From Chamaelirium japonicum (Eukaryota > Streptophyta > Magnoliopsida > Liliales > Melanthiaceae): DNA of 64,000 bases. A program made the translations under genes and the position numbers. Positions 49,266 through 63,690 of the stretch are shown here, in pieces (the stretch's first letter is position 1; the number at the start of each line of letters is the position of its first letter). Below the pieces are notes generated by a model. The model had not been told where the DNA came from, searched no databases, and was given only the letters and a program-made list of their open reading frames with translations. The stretch spans positions 744,001-808,000 of the forward strand of contig CANTAL010000137.1 of the NCBI GenBank assembly GCA_947650365.1, in the 5' to 3' direction.

Positions 49266-52200
49266 AGAATGGATCCTACGAATGAATTAGAATAGATCGT
49301 GTGAAAGAATTAGAATGGATTGTATGAATGAATTAGAACGAATTCGTACGATCCATTCGAATTCATTCGCACGATCCATTCTAATTCATTCATACGATCC
49401 ATTCTAATTCATTCATACAATCCATTCTAATTCTTTCACACGATCCATTCTAATTCATTCGTAGGATCCATTCTAATTCATTCGTACAATCTATTCTATT
49501 TCATTCGTACGATCCATTCTTACTCATTCGTATGATCCATTCTAATTCATTCGGACAAATGTATCCATTCTAATTTATTCGTACGATCCATTCTAATTAA
49601 TTCGTACGATCCATTCTAATTCATTCGTACGATCCATTCTAATTCATTCGTACGATCCATTCTAATTCATTCGTTAGATCCATTATAATTCATTCGTACG
49701 ATCCATTCAAATTCATTCGTCCGATCCATTCTAATTCATTCGCACGAATGTATCCATTCTAATTCATTCGTACGATCCATTCTAATTCATTCGCACGAAT
49801 GTATCCATTCTAGTTCATTCGTACGATCCATTCTAATTCATTCGTACGATCCATTCTAATTCATTCCCACGATCCATTCTAATTTATTCGTACGATCCAT
49901 TCTAATTCATTCGTATGATCTATTCTAATTCATTCGCACATATGTAACCATTCTAATTCATTCATACGATTCATTCTAATTCATTCGTATGAGCTATTCT
50001 AATTCATTCGTACGATCCATTCTAATTCATTCGTACGATCCATTGTAATTCATTCATACAATCCATTTAGATTCATTCGCACAAATGTATCCATTCAAAT
50101 TCATTCGTACGATCCAGTCTAATTCATCCGTACGATCCATTCTAATTCATTCGCACGAATATATCCATTCTAATTCTTTCGTACGATGAATTCTAATTCA
50201 TTCGTACGATTATCCATTCGTGCGAATGAATTAGAATGGATCGTGCATGAATGTATCCATTCTAATTCATTCGTACGATCCATTCTAATTCATTAATATG
50301 ATCCATTCTAATTCATTAGGACGATCCACTCTAATTCATATGCACAAAGGTATCCATTCTAATCCATTCGTAGGATCCATTCTAATCCATTCGTACGATC
50401 CATTCTAATTCATTCGTACGATCCATTCTAATTTATTCGCTCGAATGTATCCATTCTAATCCATTCGTACGATCCATTCTAATCCATTCATACGATCCAT
50501 TCTAATTCATTCGCATGAATGTAACCATTCTAATTCATTCATTTGATCCATTCTAATTCATTCGTACGATCCATTCTAATTCATTCGTCCGATCCATTCT
50601 AATTCATTCGCATGAATGTATCCATTTTAATTCATTCATACGATCCATTCTAATTCATTAATATGATCCATTCTAATTCATTCGTACGATCCATTCTAAT
50701 TCATTCGTACGATCCATTCTAATTTATTCGTACGATCCATTCTAATTCATTCGTAAGATCCATTCTAATTCATTCGTACGATCCATTCTAATTCATTCGT
50801 ACGATCCATTCTAATTCATTCGCACGAATGTATCCATTCTAGTTCATTCGTACGATCCATTCTAATTCATTCGTACGATCCATTCTAATTCATTCGCATG
50901 AATGTATCCATTCTAATTCATTCGTACGATCCATTCTAATTCATTAATATGATCCATTCTAATTCATTCGTACGATCCATTCTAATTCATATGCACAAAG
51001 GTATCCATTCTAATTCATTCGTACGATCCATTCTAATTTAGAATCGTAAGAATGAATTAGAATGGATACATTCGTGCGAATGAATTAGAATTGATCGTAC
51101 GAATGAATTAGAATGGATCATGCGAATGAATTAGAATGGATCGTACGAAAGAATTAGAATGGATCGTACGAATGAACTAGATTGGATACATTCGTGCGAA
51201 TGAATTAGAATGGATCGTATGAATGAATTAGAATGGATCGTACGAATGAATTAGAATGGATCTTACGAATGAATTTGAATGGATCGTACGAATGAATTAG
51301 AATGGATCGTACGAATGAATTAGAATGGATACATTCGTGCGAATGAATTAGAATGGATCGGACGAATGAATTAGAATGGATCGTACGAATGAATTAGAAT
51401 GGATCGTACGAATGAATTAGAATGGATCATACGAATAAATTAGAATGGATACATTCGTCCGAATGAATTAGAATGGATCATACGAATGAGTAAAAATGGA
51501 TCGTACGAATGAAATAGAAAAGATTATACGAATGAATTAGAATGGATCCTACGAATGAATTAGAATGGATCGTGTGAAAGAATTAGAATGGATTGTATGA
51601 ATGAATTAGAATGGATCGTATGAATGAATTAGAATGGATCGTGAGAATAAATTCGAATGGATCGTATGAATTCATTCTAATTCATTCATACAATCCATTC
51701 TAATTCTTTCACACGATCTATTCTAATTCATTCGTACAATCTATTCTATTTCATTCGTACGATCCATTCTTACTCATTCGTATGATCCATTCTAATTCAT
51801 TTGGACGAATGTATCCATTCTAATTTATTTGTACGATCCATTCTAATTCATTCGTACGATCCATTCTAATTCATTCTTACGATCCATTCTAATTCATTCG
51901 TCCGATCCATTCTAATTCATTCGCACGAATGTATCCATTCTAATTCATTCGTATGGTCCATTCTAATTCATTCGCACAATCCATTCTATTTCATTCGTAC
52001 GATCCATTCTATTTCATTCGTGCGAATGAATTAGAATGGATCGGACGAATGAATTAGAATGGATCGTACGAATGAATTAGAATGGATCGTACGAATGAAT
52101 TAGAATGGATACATTCGTCCGAATGAATTAGAATGGATCATACGAATGAGTAAGAATGGATCGTACGAATTTATTAGAATAGATTGTACGAATGAATTAG

Positions 52201-55200
52201 AATGGATCCTACGAATAAATTAGAATGGATCGTGTGAAAGAATTAGAATGGATAGTATGAATGAATTAGAATGGATCGTATGAATTAATTAGAATGGATC
52301 GTGCGAATGAACTCGAATGGATCGTACGAATTCATTCTAATTCATTCATACAATCCATTCTAAGTCTTTCACACGATTTATTCTAATTCATTCGTAGTAT
52401 CCATTCTAATTCATTCGTACAATCCATTCTTACTCATTCGTATGATCCATTCTAATTCATTCGGACGAATGTATCCATTCTAATTCATTCGTACGATCCA
52501 TTCTAATTCATTCGTAAGATCCATTCTAATTCATTCGTACGATCCATTCTAATTCATTCGTACGATCCATTCTAATTCATTCATACGATCCATTCTAATT
52601 CATTCATACGATCTATTCTAATTCATTCATGCAATCCATTCTAATTCTTTCACATGATCCATTCTAATTCATTCGTACAATCCATTCTAATTCATTCGCA
52701 CAATCCATTCTATTTTATTCGTACGATCCATTCTTATTCATTCGTATGATCCATTCTAATTCATTCGCACGAATGTATCCATAATGGATCATACGAATGA
52801 GTAAGAATGGATCGTACGAATGAAATAGAATGGATTGTGCGAATGAATTAGAATGGACCGTACGAATGAATTAGAATGGATACATTTGTGCGAATGAATT
52901 AGAATGGATCGGACGAATGATTTAGAATGGATCGTACGAATGAATTAGAATGGATCGTACGAATGAATTAGAATGGATCATATGAATAAATTAGAATGGA
53001 TACATTCGTCCGAATGAATTAGAATGGATCATACGAATGAGTAAGAATGGATCGTACGAATGAAATAGAATAGATTGTACGAATGAATTAGAATGGATCC
53101 TACGAATGAATTAGAATGGATCATGTGAAAGAATAAGAATGGATTGTATGAATGAATTAGAATGGATCGTATGAATGAATTAGAATGGATCGTGCGAATG
53201 AATTCGAATGGATCGTACGAATTCATTCTAATTCATTCATACAATCCATTCTAATTCTTTCACACAATCCATTCTAATTCATTCGTACGTTCCATTCTAA
53301 TTCATTAGCACGATCCATGATAATTCATTCGTTCGATCAATTCTAATTCATTAGCACGATCCAATCTAATTCATTCATACGATCCATTCTAATTCATTCG
53401 TACGATCCATTCTAATTCATTCGCACAAATGTATCCATTCTAATTCATTCATACGATCCATTCTAATTCATTCGCACGATCCATTCTAATTCATTCATAC
53501 AATCCATTCTAATTCTTTCACACGATCTATTCTAATTCATTCGTAGGATCCATTCTAATTCATTCGTACAATCTATTCTATTTCATTCGTACGATCCATT
53601 CTTACTCATTCGTATGATCCATTCTACTTCATTCGGACGAATGTATCCATTCTAATTTATTCGTACGATCCATTCTAATTCATTCGTACGATCCATTCTA
53701 ATTCATTCATATGATCCATTCTAATTCATTCGTATGATCTATTCTTATTCATTCGCACGATCCAGTCTAATTGATTCGCACGATCCATTCTAATTCATTC
53801 GCACGAATGTATCCATTCTAATTCATTCGTACGATCCATTCTAATTCATTAATATGATCCATTCTAATTCATTCGTATGATCCATTCGAATTCATTCGTA
53901 GGATTCATTCTAATTCATTCGTACAATATATTCTATTTCATTCGTACGATCCATTCTTGCTCATTCGTATGATCCATTCTAATTCATTCGGACGAATCTA
54001 TCCATTCTAATTTATTCGTACGATCCATTCTAATTCATTCGTACGATCCATTCTAATTCATTCGTACGATCCATTCTAATTCATTCATACGATCCATTCT
54101 AATTCATTCATACAATCCATTCTAATTCTTTCACATGATCCATTCTAATTCATTCGTACGATCCATTCTAATTCATTCGTACGATCCATTCTAATTCATT
54201 CTAATTCTTTCACACGATCCATTCTAATTCATTCGTAGGATCCATTCTAATTCATTCGTACAATGAGTAAGAATGGATCGTACGAATGAAATAGAATGGA
54301 TTGTACGAATGATTTAGAATGGATACATTCGTGCGAATGAAATAGAATGGATTGTGCGAATGAATTAGAATGGATCGTACGAATGAATTAGAATGGATCA
54401 TGTGAAAGAATTAGAATGGATTGTATGAATGAATTAGAATAGATTGTATGAATGAATTAGAATGGATCGTACGAACGAATTAGAATGGATCGTACGAATG
54501 AATTAGAATGGATCGTACGAATGAATTAGAATGGATCGTACAAATGAATTAGAATGGATCGTGTGAAAGAATTAGAATGGATTGTACGAATGAATTAGAA
54601 TGGATCGTGCGAATGAATTAGAATGGATCGTACGAATGAATTAGAATGGATCGTGCTAATGAATTAGAATGGATCGTACCAATGAGTAAGAATGGATCGT
54701 ACGAATGAAATAGAATGGATTGTGCGAATGAATTAGAATGGATCGTACGAATGAATTAGAATGGATCGTGTGAAAGAATTAGAATGGATTGTATGAATGA
54801 ATTAGAATAGATCGTATGAATGAATTAGAATGGATCGTACGAATGAATTAGAATGGATCGTGCGAATGAATTAGAATGGATCGTACGAATGAATTAGAAT
54901 GGATACATTCGTGCGAATGAATTAGAATGGATCGGACGAATGAATTAGAATGGATCAAAGGAATGAATTAGAATGGATCGTACGAATGAATTAGAATGCA
55001 TCGTACGAAAGGATTAGAATGGATATATTCGTGCGAATGAATTAGAATGGATCATATGAATGAATTAGAATGGATCGTATGAGTGAATTAGAACGGATAT
55101 TACGAATGACGTAGAATGGATCGTATGAATGAATTAGAATAGATACATTCGTGCGAATGAATTAGAATGGATCTTATGAATGAATTAGAATAGATTGTGC

Positions 55201-55429
55201 GAATGAATTAGAATGGATCGTACGAATGAATTAGAATGGATACATTCGTGCGAATAAATTAGAATAGATTGTATGAATGAATTAGAATGGATCGTACGAA
55301 TGGATTAGAATGGATCGTACGAATGAATTAGAATAGATTGCGCGAATGAATTTGAATGGATCGTGCGAATGAAATAGAATGGATACAAATGAATTAGAAT
55401 GGATCATACGAATAAATTAGAATGACGAT

Positions 55430-55760
55430 CCACTCTTACTCATTCGTATGATCCATTCTAATTTATTCGCACGAATGTATCCATTCTAATTCATTCGTAC
55501 GTCTAATTCATTCGTACGGTCCATTCTAATTCATTCGCACAATCCATTCTATTTCATTCGTACGATCCATTCTTACTCATTCGTATGATCCATTATGGAT
55601 ACATTCGTGCGAATGAATTAGAATGGATCATACGAATGAGTAAGAATGGATCATACGAATGAAATAGAATGGATTGTGCGAATGAATTAGAATAGATCGT
55701 ACGAATGAATTAGAATGGATCGTGTGAAAGAATTAGAATTGATTGTTTGAATGAATTAGA
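55430..55760. repeat. Higher-order block, copy B1
   Basis: The block has a distinctive shortened unit CGTACGTCTAATTC, then CGTACGGTCC, then the R-to-F switch GATCCATTATGGATAC. The same order recurs at about 59590-59920. The switch alone also occurs near 6416. Confidence 0.85.
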
Positions 55761-56833
55761 ATAGATCGTATGAATGAATTAGAATGGATCGTACGAATGA
55801 ATTAGAATGGATCGTACGAATAAATTAGAATGGATCGTACGAATGAATTAGAATGGATACATTCGTGCGAATGAATTAGAATGGATACATTCGTGCAAAA
55901 GAATTAGAATAGATCGTATGAATGACTTAGAATGGATCCTATGAATGAATTAGAATGGATCGTGCGAATGAATTAGAATGGATCGTATGAATGAATTAGA
56001 ATGGATCGTGCTAATGAATTAGAATTGATCGAACGAATGAATTAGCATGGATCGTGCTAATGAATTAGAATGGAACGTACGAATGAATTAGAATGGATCG
56101 TGTGAAAGAATTAGAATGGATTGTATGAATGAATTAGAATGAATTCGTACGATCCATTCGAATTCATTCGCACGATCCATTCTAATTCATTCATACGATC
56201 CGTTCTAATTCATTCATACAATCCATTCTAATTCATTCACACGATCCATTCTAATTCATTCGTAGGATCCATTCTAATTCATTCGTACAATCTATTCTAT
56301 TTCATTCGTACGATCCATTCTTACACATTCGTATGATCCATTCTAATTCATTCGGACGAATGTATCGATTCTAATTTATTCGTACGATCCATTCTAATTC
56401 ATTCGTACGATCCATTCTAATTCATTCGTACGATCCATTCTTACTCATTTGTATGATCCATTCTAATTCATTCGTACGATCCATTCTAATTCATTCATAC
56501 AATCCATTCTAATTCATTCGTAGGATCGATTCTAATTCATTCGCACTATCCATTCTAATTCATTCGTACGATCCATTCTAATTCATTCGTATGATCCATT
56601 CTAATTTATTCGTTCAAATATATCCATTCTAATTCATTCGTACGATCCATTCTAATTCATTCGCACGATCCATTCTAATTCATTCGCACGAATGTATCCA
56701 TTCTAATTCATTTGCACGATCCATTCTAATTCATTCCTATGATCTATTCTAATTCATTCGTACGATCCATTCTAATTCATTCTAATTCATTCGTACGATC
56801 CATTCTACGATCTATTCTAATTCATTCGTATAT

Positions 56834-56880
56834 TCCATTCTAATTCATTAGCACGATCCATGCTAATGAATTAGAATGGA
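56834..56880. repeat. Perfect 19-bp inverted repeat with a 9-nt spacer
   Basis: The arms are TCCATTCTAATTCATTAGC (56834-56852) and its exact reverse complement (56862-56880), separated by ACGATCCAT. It forms the left side of a very short F island (about 56864-56886) in an R run. Confidence 0.92.
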
Positions 56881-59589
56881 TCGTACGATCCAATCTAATT
56901 CATTCATACGATCCATTCTTACTTATTTGTATGATCCATTCTAATTCAATCGTACGATCCATTCTAATTCATTCGTACGATCCATTCTAATTCCTTCGTA
57001 CGATCCATTCTAATTCATTCGTACGATCCATTCTAATTCCTTCGTACGATCCATTCTAATTCATTAGTACAATCTATTCTAATTCATTCGTACGAATGGA
57101 TACATTCGTGTGAATGAATTAGAATGGATCGTACGAATGAGTAAGAATGGATCGTACGAATGAAATAGAATAGATTGCACGAATGAATTAGAATTGATCG
57201 TACGAATGAATTAGAATAGATCATGCGAATGAATTAGAATGGATCGTACGAATGAATTAGAATGGATCGTACGAATGAACTAGAATGGATACATTCGTGC
57301 GAATGAATTAGAATGGATCGTACGAATGAATTAGAATGGATCGTACGAATGAATTAGAATGGATCGTACGAATGAATTAGAATGGATACATTCGTGCGAA
57401 TGAATTAGAATAGATCGGACGAATGAATTAGAATGGATCGTACGAATGAATTAGAATGGATCGTACGAATGGATTAGAATGGATCATACGAATGAATTAG
57501 AATGGATCGTGCGAATGAATTAGAATGGATCGAACGAATGAATTAGAATGGATAGTACGAATGAGTAAGAATGGATCGTACAAATGAATTAGAATGGATT
57601 AGAATGGATCGTACGAATGAAATAGAATAGATTGTACGAATGAATTAGAATGGATTCGTACGAATGAATTAGAATGGATACATTCGTGGAAATGAATTAG
57701 AATGGATCGTACCAATAAGTAAGAATGGATCGTACGAATGAATTAGAATGGATCGTACGAAGGAATTAGAATGGATCGTACGAATGAATTAGAATGGATC
57801 GTACGATTGAATTAGAATGGCTCATACGAATGAGTAAGAATGGATCGTATGAATGAATTAGATTGGATCGTACGATCCATTCGAATTCATTAGCATGGAT
57901 CGTGCTAATGAATTAGAATGGAATATACGAAAGAATTAGAATGGATCGTAGAATGGATCGTACGAATGAATTTCAATGGATACATTTGTGCGAATGAATC
58001 TAAATGGATTGTATGAATGAATTAGAATGGATTGTACGAATGAATTAGAATGGATCATACGAATTAATTAGAATGGATCGTACGAATGAATTAGAATGGT
58101 TACATTCGTGCGAATTAATTAGAATGGATCGTACGAATGAATTAGAATGGATATATTCGTGCAAATGAATTAGAATGGATCGTACGAATAAATTAGAATG
58201 GATCATACGAATTAATTAGAATGGATCTTACGAATGAATTAGAATGGATCGTACGAATGAATTAGAATGGATCGTGCGAATGAATTAGAATGGATCGTAC
58301 GAATGAATTAGAATAGATCGTACAAATGAATTAGAATGGATCGCACGAATGGATTAGAATGGATACATTCGAGCGAATGAATTAGAATGGATCGTACGAA
58401 TGAATTAGAATGGATCATACGAATGAGTAAGAATGGATCGTACGAATGAATTAGAATGGATCGTACGAATGAATTAGAATGGATCGTACGAATAAATTAG
58501 AATGGATACATTCGTCCGAATGAATTAGAATGGATCATACGAATGAGTAAGAATGGATCGTACGAATGAAATAGAATAGATCGTACGAATGAATTAGAAT
58601 GGAATATACGAATGAATTAGAATGGATCGTAAAAATGAATTAGAATGGATCGTATGAATGAATTAGACTGGATCGTACGAATGAATTAGAATGGATCGTG
58701 TGAATGAATTCGAATGGATCGTACGATCCATTCTAATTCATTCATACAATCTATTCTAATTCATTCGCATGAATGTATCCATTCTAATCCATTCGTACGA
58801 TCCATTCTAATTCATTCGCACAAATGTATACATTCTAATTCATTCGTACGATCCATTCTAATTCATTCATACGATCCATTCTAATTCATTCGTATGATCC
58901 ATTCTAATTAATTCGTATGATCCATTCTAATTCATTCGTACGATCCATTCTAATTTATTCGTACGATCCATTCTAATTCATTCGTATGATCCATTCTAAT
59001 TAATTCGTATGATCCATTCTAATTCATTCGTACGATCTATTCTAATTCATTCATACGATCCATTCTAATTCTTTCGCATAATCCATTCTATTTCATTCGT
59101 ACGATCCATTCTTACTCACTGGTACGATCCATTCTAATTCATTCGCATGAATGTATCCATTCTAATTCATTCGTACGAATCCATTCTAATTCATTTGCAC
59201 GAATATATCCATTCTAATTCATTCGTACGATCAATTCTAATTCATTCGCACGAATGTATCCATTCTAATTCATTCGTACGATCCATTCTAATTCATTCAT
59301 ACAATCCATTCTAATTCTTTCACACGATCCATTCTAATTCATTCGTAGGATCCATTCTAATTCATTCGTACAATCTATTCTATTTCATTCGTACGATCCA
59401 TTCTTACTCATTCGTATGATCCATTCTAATTCATTCGCACGAATGTATCCATTCTAATTCATTCGTACGAATCCATTCTAATTCATTCGTACAATCCATT
59501 CTATTTCATTCGTACGATCCATTCTAACTCATTCGTACGATCCATTCTAATTCATTTGTACGATCCATTCTAATTTATTCGCACGATCC

Positions 59590-59920
59590 ATTCTAATTCA
59601 TTCACATGATCCATTCTTACTCATTCGTATGATCCATTCTAATTTATTCGCACGAATGTATCCATTCTAATTCATTCGTACGTCTAATTCATTCGTACGG
59701 TCCATTCTAATTCATTCGCACAATCCATTCTATTTCATTCGTACGATCCATTCTTACTCATTCGTATGATCCATTATGGATACATTCGTGCGAATGAATT
59801 AGAATGGATCATACGAATGAGTAAGAATGGATCGTACGAATGAAATAGAATGGATTGTGCGAATGAATTAGAATGGATCGTACGAATGAATTAGAATGGA
59901 TCGTGTGAAAGAATTAGAAT
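59590..59920. repeat. Higher-order block, copy B2
   Basis: Carries the same short unit (CGTACGTCTAATTC), CGTACGGTCC and R-to-F switch as 55430-55760, in the same order and spacing. Confidence 0.85.
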
Positions 59921-61332
59921 GGATTGTATGAATGAATTAGAATAGATCGTATGAATGAATTAGAATGGATCATACGAATGAATTAGAATGGATCGTACGA
60001 ATGAATTAGAATGGATACATTTGTGAATGAATTAGAATGGGTCGTATGAATGAATTAGAATGGATCGTACGAATGAATTAGAATGGATCTTATGAATGAA
60101 TTAGAATAAATCGTACGAATGAATTAGAATGGATCTTACGAATGAATTAGAATAAATCGTACGAATGAATTAGAATGGATCGTACGAATGAATTAGAATG
60201 GATACATTTGTGCAAATGAATTAGAATGGATCGTACGAATGAATTAGAATGGATCGTATGAATGAATTAGAATGGATCGTACGAATGAATTAGAATGGAT
60301 CGTGCGAAGGAATGAGAATGGATCGTACGAAGGAATTAGAATGGATATATTCGTGCAAATGAATTAGAATGGATCGTACGAATGTATTAGAATGGATCGT
60401 ATGAGTGAATTAGAATGGATCGTGCGAATGAATTAGAATTGATTGTATGAATGAATTAGAATGGATCGTACGAATGAATTAGAATGGATCGTACGAATGA
60501 ATTAGAATGGATCGTACGAATGAACTAGAATGGATACATTCGTGCGAATGAATTAGAATGGATCGTGCGAATGAATTAGAATGGATCGTACGAATGAACT
60601 AGAATGGATACATTCGTGCGAATGAATTAGAATGGATCGTACGAATGAATTAGAATGGATCGTACGAATGAATTAGAATGGATCTTACGAATGAATTAGA
60701 ATGGATACATTCGTGCGAATGAATTGGAATGGATCGGACGAATGAATTAGAATAGGTCGTACGAATGAATTAGAATGGATCGTACGAATGAACTAGAATG
60801 GATACATTCGTGCGAATGAATTAGAATGGATCATACGAATAAATTAGAATGGATCGTACGAATGAATTAGAATGCATCTTACGAATGAATTAGAATGGAT
60901 CGTACGAATGAATTAGAATGGATACATTCGTGCGAATGAATTAGAATGGACACATTCGTGCGAATGAATTAGAATGGATCGGACGAATGAATAAGAATGG
61001 ATCGTACGAATTAATTAGAATGGATCAAATGAATAAATTAGAATGGTTACATTCTTGCGAATGAATTAGAATGGATCGTACGAATGGATTAGAATGGATC
61101 GTACGAATGGATTAGAATGGATACATTCGAGCGAATGAATTAGAATAGATCGTACGAATGAAATTAGAATGGATCGTACGAATGAATTAGAATAGATCGT
61201 ACGAATGAATTAGAATGGATCGTGCGAATGAATTAGAATGGATCGTGTGAAAGAATTAGAATGGATCGTACGAATGAATTAGAATGGATCGTGCGAATGA
61301 ATTAGAATGGATCGTACGAATGAGTTAGAATG

Positions 61333-62000
61333 GATCGTGCTAATGAATTAGAATTGATCGAACGAATGAATTAGCATGGATCGTGCATTCGTACGATCCA
61401 TTCTAATTCATTCGTAAGATCCATTCTATATCATTCGTACGATCCATTCTAATTTATTCGTACGATCCATTCTAATTCATTCGCACCAATGTATCCATTC
61501 TAGTTTATTCGTATGATCCATTCTAATTCATTCGGACGATCCATTTTAATACATTCATACGATCTATTCTAATTCATTCATACAATCCATTCTAATTCTT
61601 TCACACGATCCATTCTAATTTATTCGTACGATCCATTCTAATTCATTCGCACAATCCATTCTAATTCATTCGTACGATCCATTCTTACTCATTCGTATGA
61701 TCCATTCTAATTCATTCGCACGAATGTATCCATAATGGATCATACGAATGAGTAAGAATGGATCGTACGAATGAAATAGAATGGATTGTGCGAATGAATT
61801 AGAATGGACCATACGAATGAATTAGAATGGATACATTCGTGTGAATGAATTAGAATGGATCGGACGAATGAATTAGAATGGATCGTACGAATGAATTAGA
61901 ATGGATCGTACGAATAAATTAGAATGGATACATTCGCCCGAATGAATTAGAATGGATCATATAAATGAGTAAGAATGGATCGTACAAATGAAATAGAATA
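61333..62000. repeat. Higher-order block, copy A3
   Basis: Third copy of the block at 30140-30840 and 48590-49265, with both inverted junctions (near 61386 and 61733) conserved. Confidence 0.85.
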
Positions 62001-63359
62001 GATTGTACGAATGAATTAGAATGGATCGTGCGAATGAATTAGAATGGATCGTACGAATGAATTAGAATGGATCGTACGAATGAATTAGAATGGATCGTGC
62101 GAATGAATTAGAATGGATCATATTAATGAATTAGAATGGATCGTACGAATGAATTAGAATGGATACATTCATGCGAATGAATTAGAATGGATCGTGCGAA
62201 TCCATTAGACTGGATCATGTGAATGAATAAGAATGGATCATACGAATGAATTAGAATGGATCGTACGAATTAATAGAATGGATACATTCATGCGAATGAA
62301 TTAGAATGGATTGTATGAATGAATTAGAATGGATCGTACGAATGAATTAGAATGGATCATACGAATTAATTAGAATGGATCATACGAATGAATTAGAATG
62401 GATCGTACGAATGAATTACAATGGATCGTACGACTGAACTAGAATGGATCGTACGAATGAACTAGAATGGATACATTCGTCCGAATGAATTAGAATGGAT
62501 CGTACGAATGAATTAGAATGGATCGTACGATTCATTCTAATTCATTCGTACGATCCATTCTAATACATTTGTACGATTCAAGCTAATTCATTCGCACGAT
62601 CCATTCTAATTCATTCGTACGATCCATTCTTATTCATTCATACGATCCATTCTAATTCATTCGCACAATCCATTCTAATTCATTCGTATATTCCATTCTA
62701 ATTCATTCGTATGATCCATTCTAATTCATTCGGTGGATCCATTCTAATTCATTCGTACGATCCATTCTAATTCATTCCCACGATCCATTCTAATTTATTC
62801 GTACGATCCATTCTAATTCATTCGTACGATCTATTCTAATTCATTCGCACGAATGTAACCATTCTAATTCATTCATACGATTCATTCTAATTCATTCATA
62901 TGAGCTATTCTAATTTATTCGTACGATCCATTCTAATTCATTCATACAATCTATTTAGATTCATTCGCACAAATGTATCCATTTAAATTCATTCATACGA
63001 TCCAGTCTAATTCATTCGTACGATCCATTCTAATTCATTCGCACAAATATATCCATTCTAATTCTTTCGTACGATGCATTCTAATTCATTCGTACGATCC
63101 ATTCTAATTTATTCGTACGATCCATTCTAATTCATTCGTACGATCCATTCTAATTCATTTGCACGAATATATCCATTCTAATTCATTCATACAATCCATT
63201 CTATTTCATTCGTACGATCCATTCTTACTCATTCGTATGATCCATTCTTATTCATTCGTATGATCCATTCTAATTCATTCGTACGATCCATTCTAATTCA
63301 TTCGTACGATCCATTCTAATTCATTCGCACGATCCATTCTAATTCATTCATACGATCCA

Positions 63360-63690
63360 TTCTAATTCATTCCTACAATCCATTCTAATTCATTCGCCCG
63401 ATCCATTCTAATTCATTCATACGATCCATTCTATTCGAATGGATCATGCGATCCATTTGAATTCATTCGCACGATCCATTCTAATTAATTCATACGATCC
63501 ATTCTAATTCATTCATACAATGCATTCTAATTCTTTCACACGATCCATTCGAATTCATTCGTACGATCCATTCTAATTCATTCGTACAATCCATTCTATT
63601 TCATTTGTACAATCCATTCTTACTCATTCGTATGATCCATTCTAATTCATTCGTACGATCCATTCTAATTCATTTGTACGATCCATTCTA
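63360..63690. repeat. Paralogous block with the empty site for the solo LTR
   Basis: This matches 25350-25680 plus 26648 onward, including the tiny flip ATTCGAATGGATCATGCG and the variant CATACAATGCATTC. At 63633-63637 it has a single TGATC where the other copy has the solo LTR between two TGATC. Confidence 0.88.
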
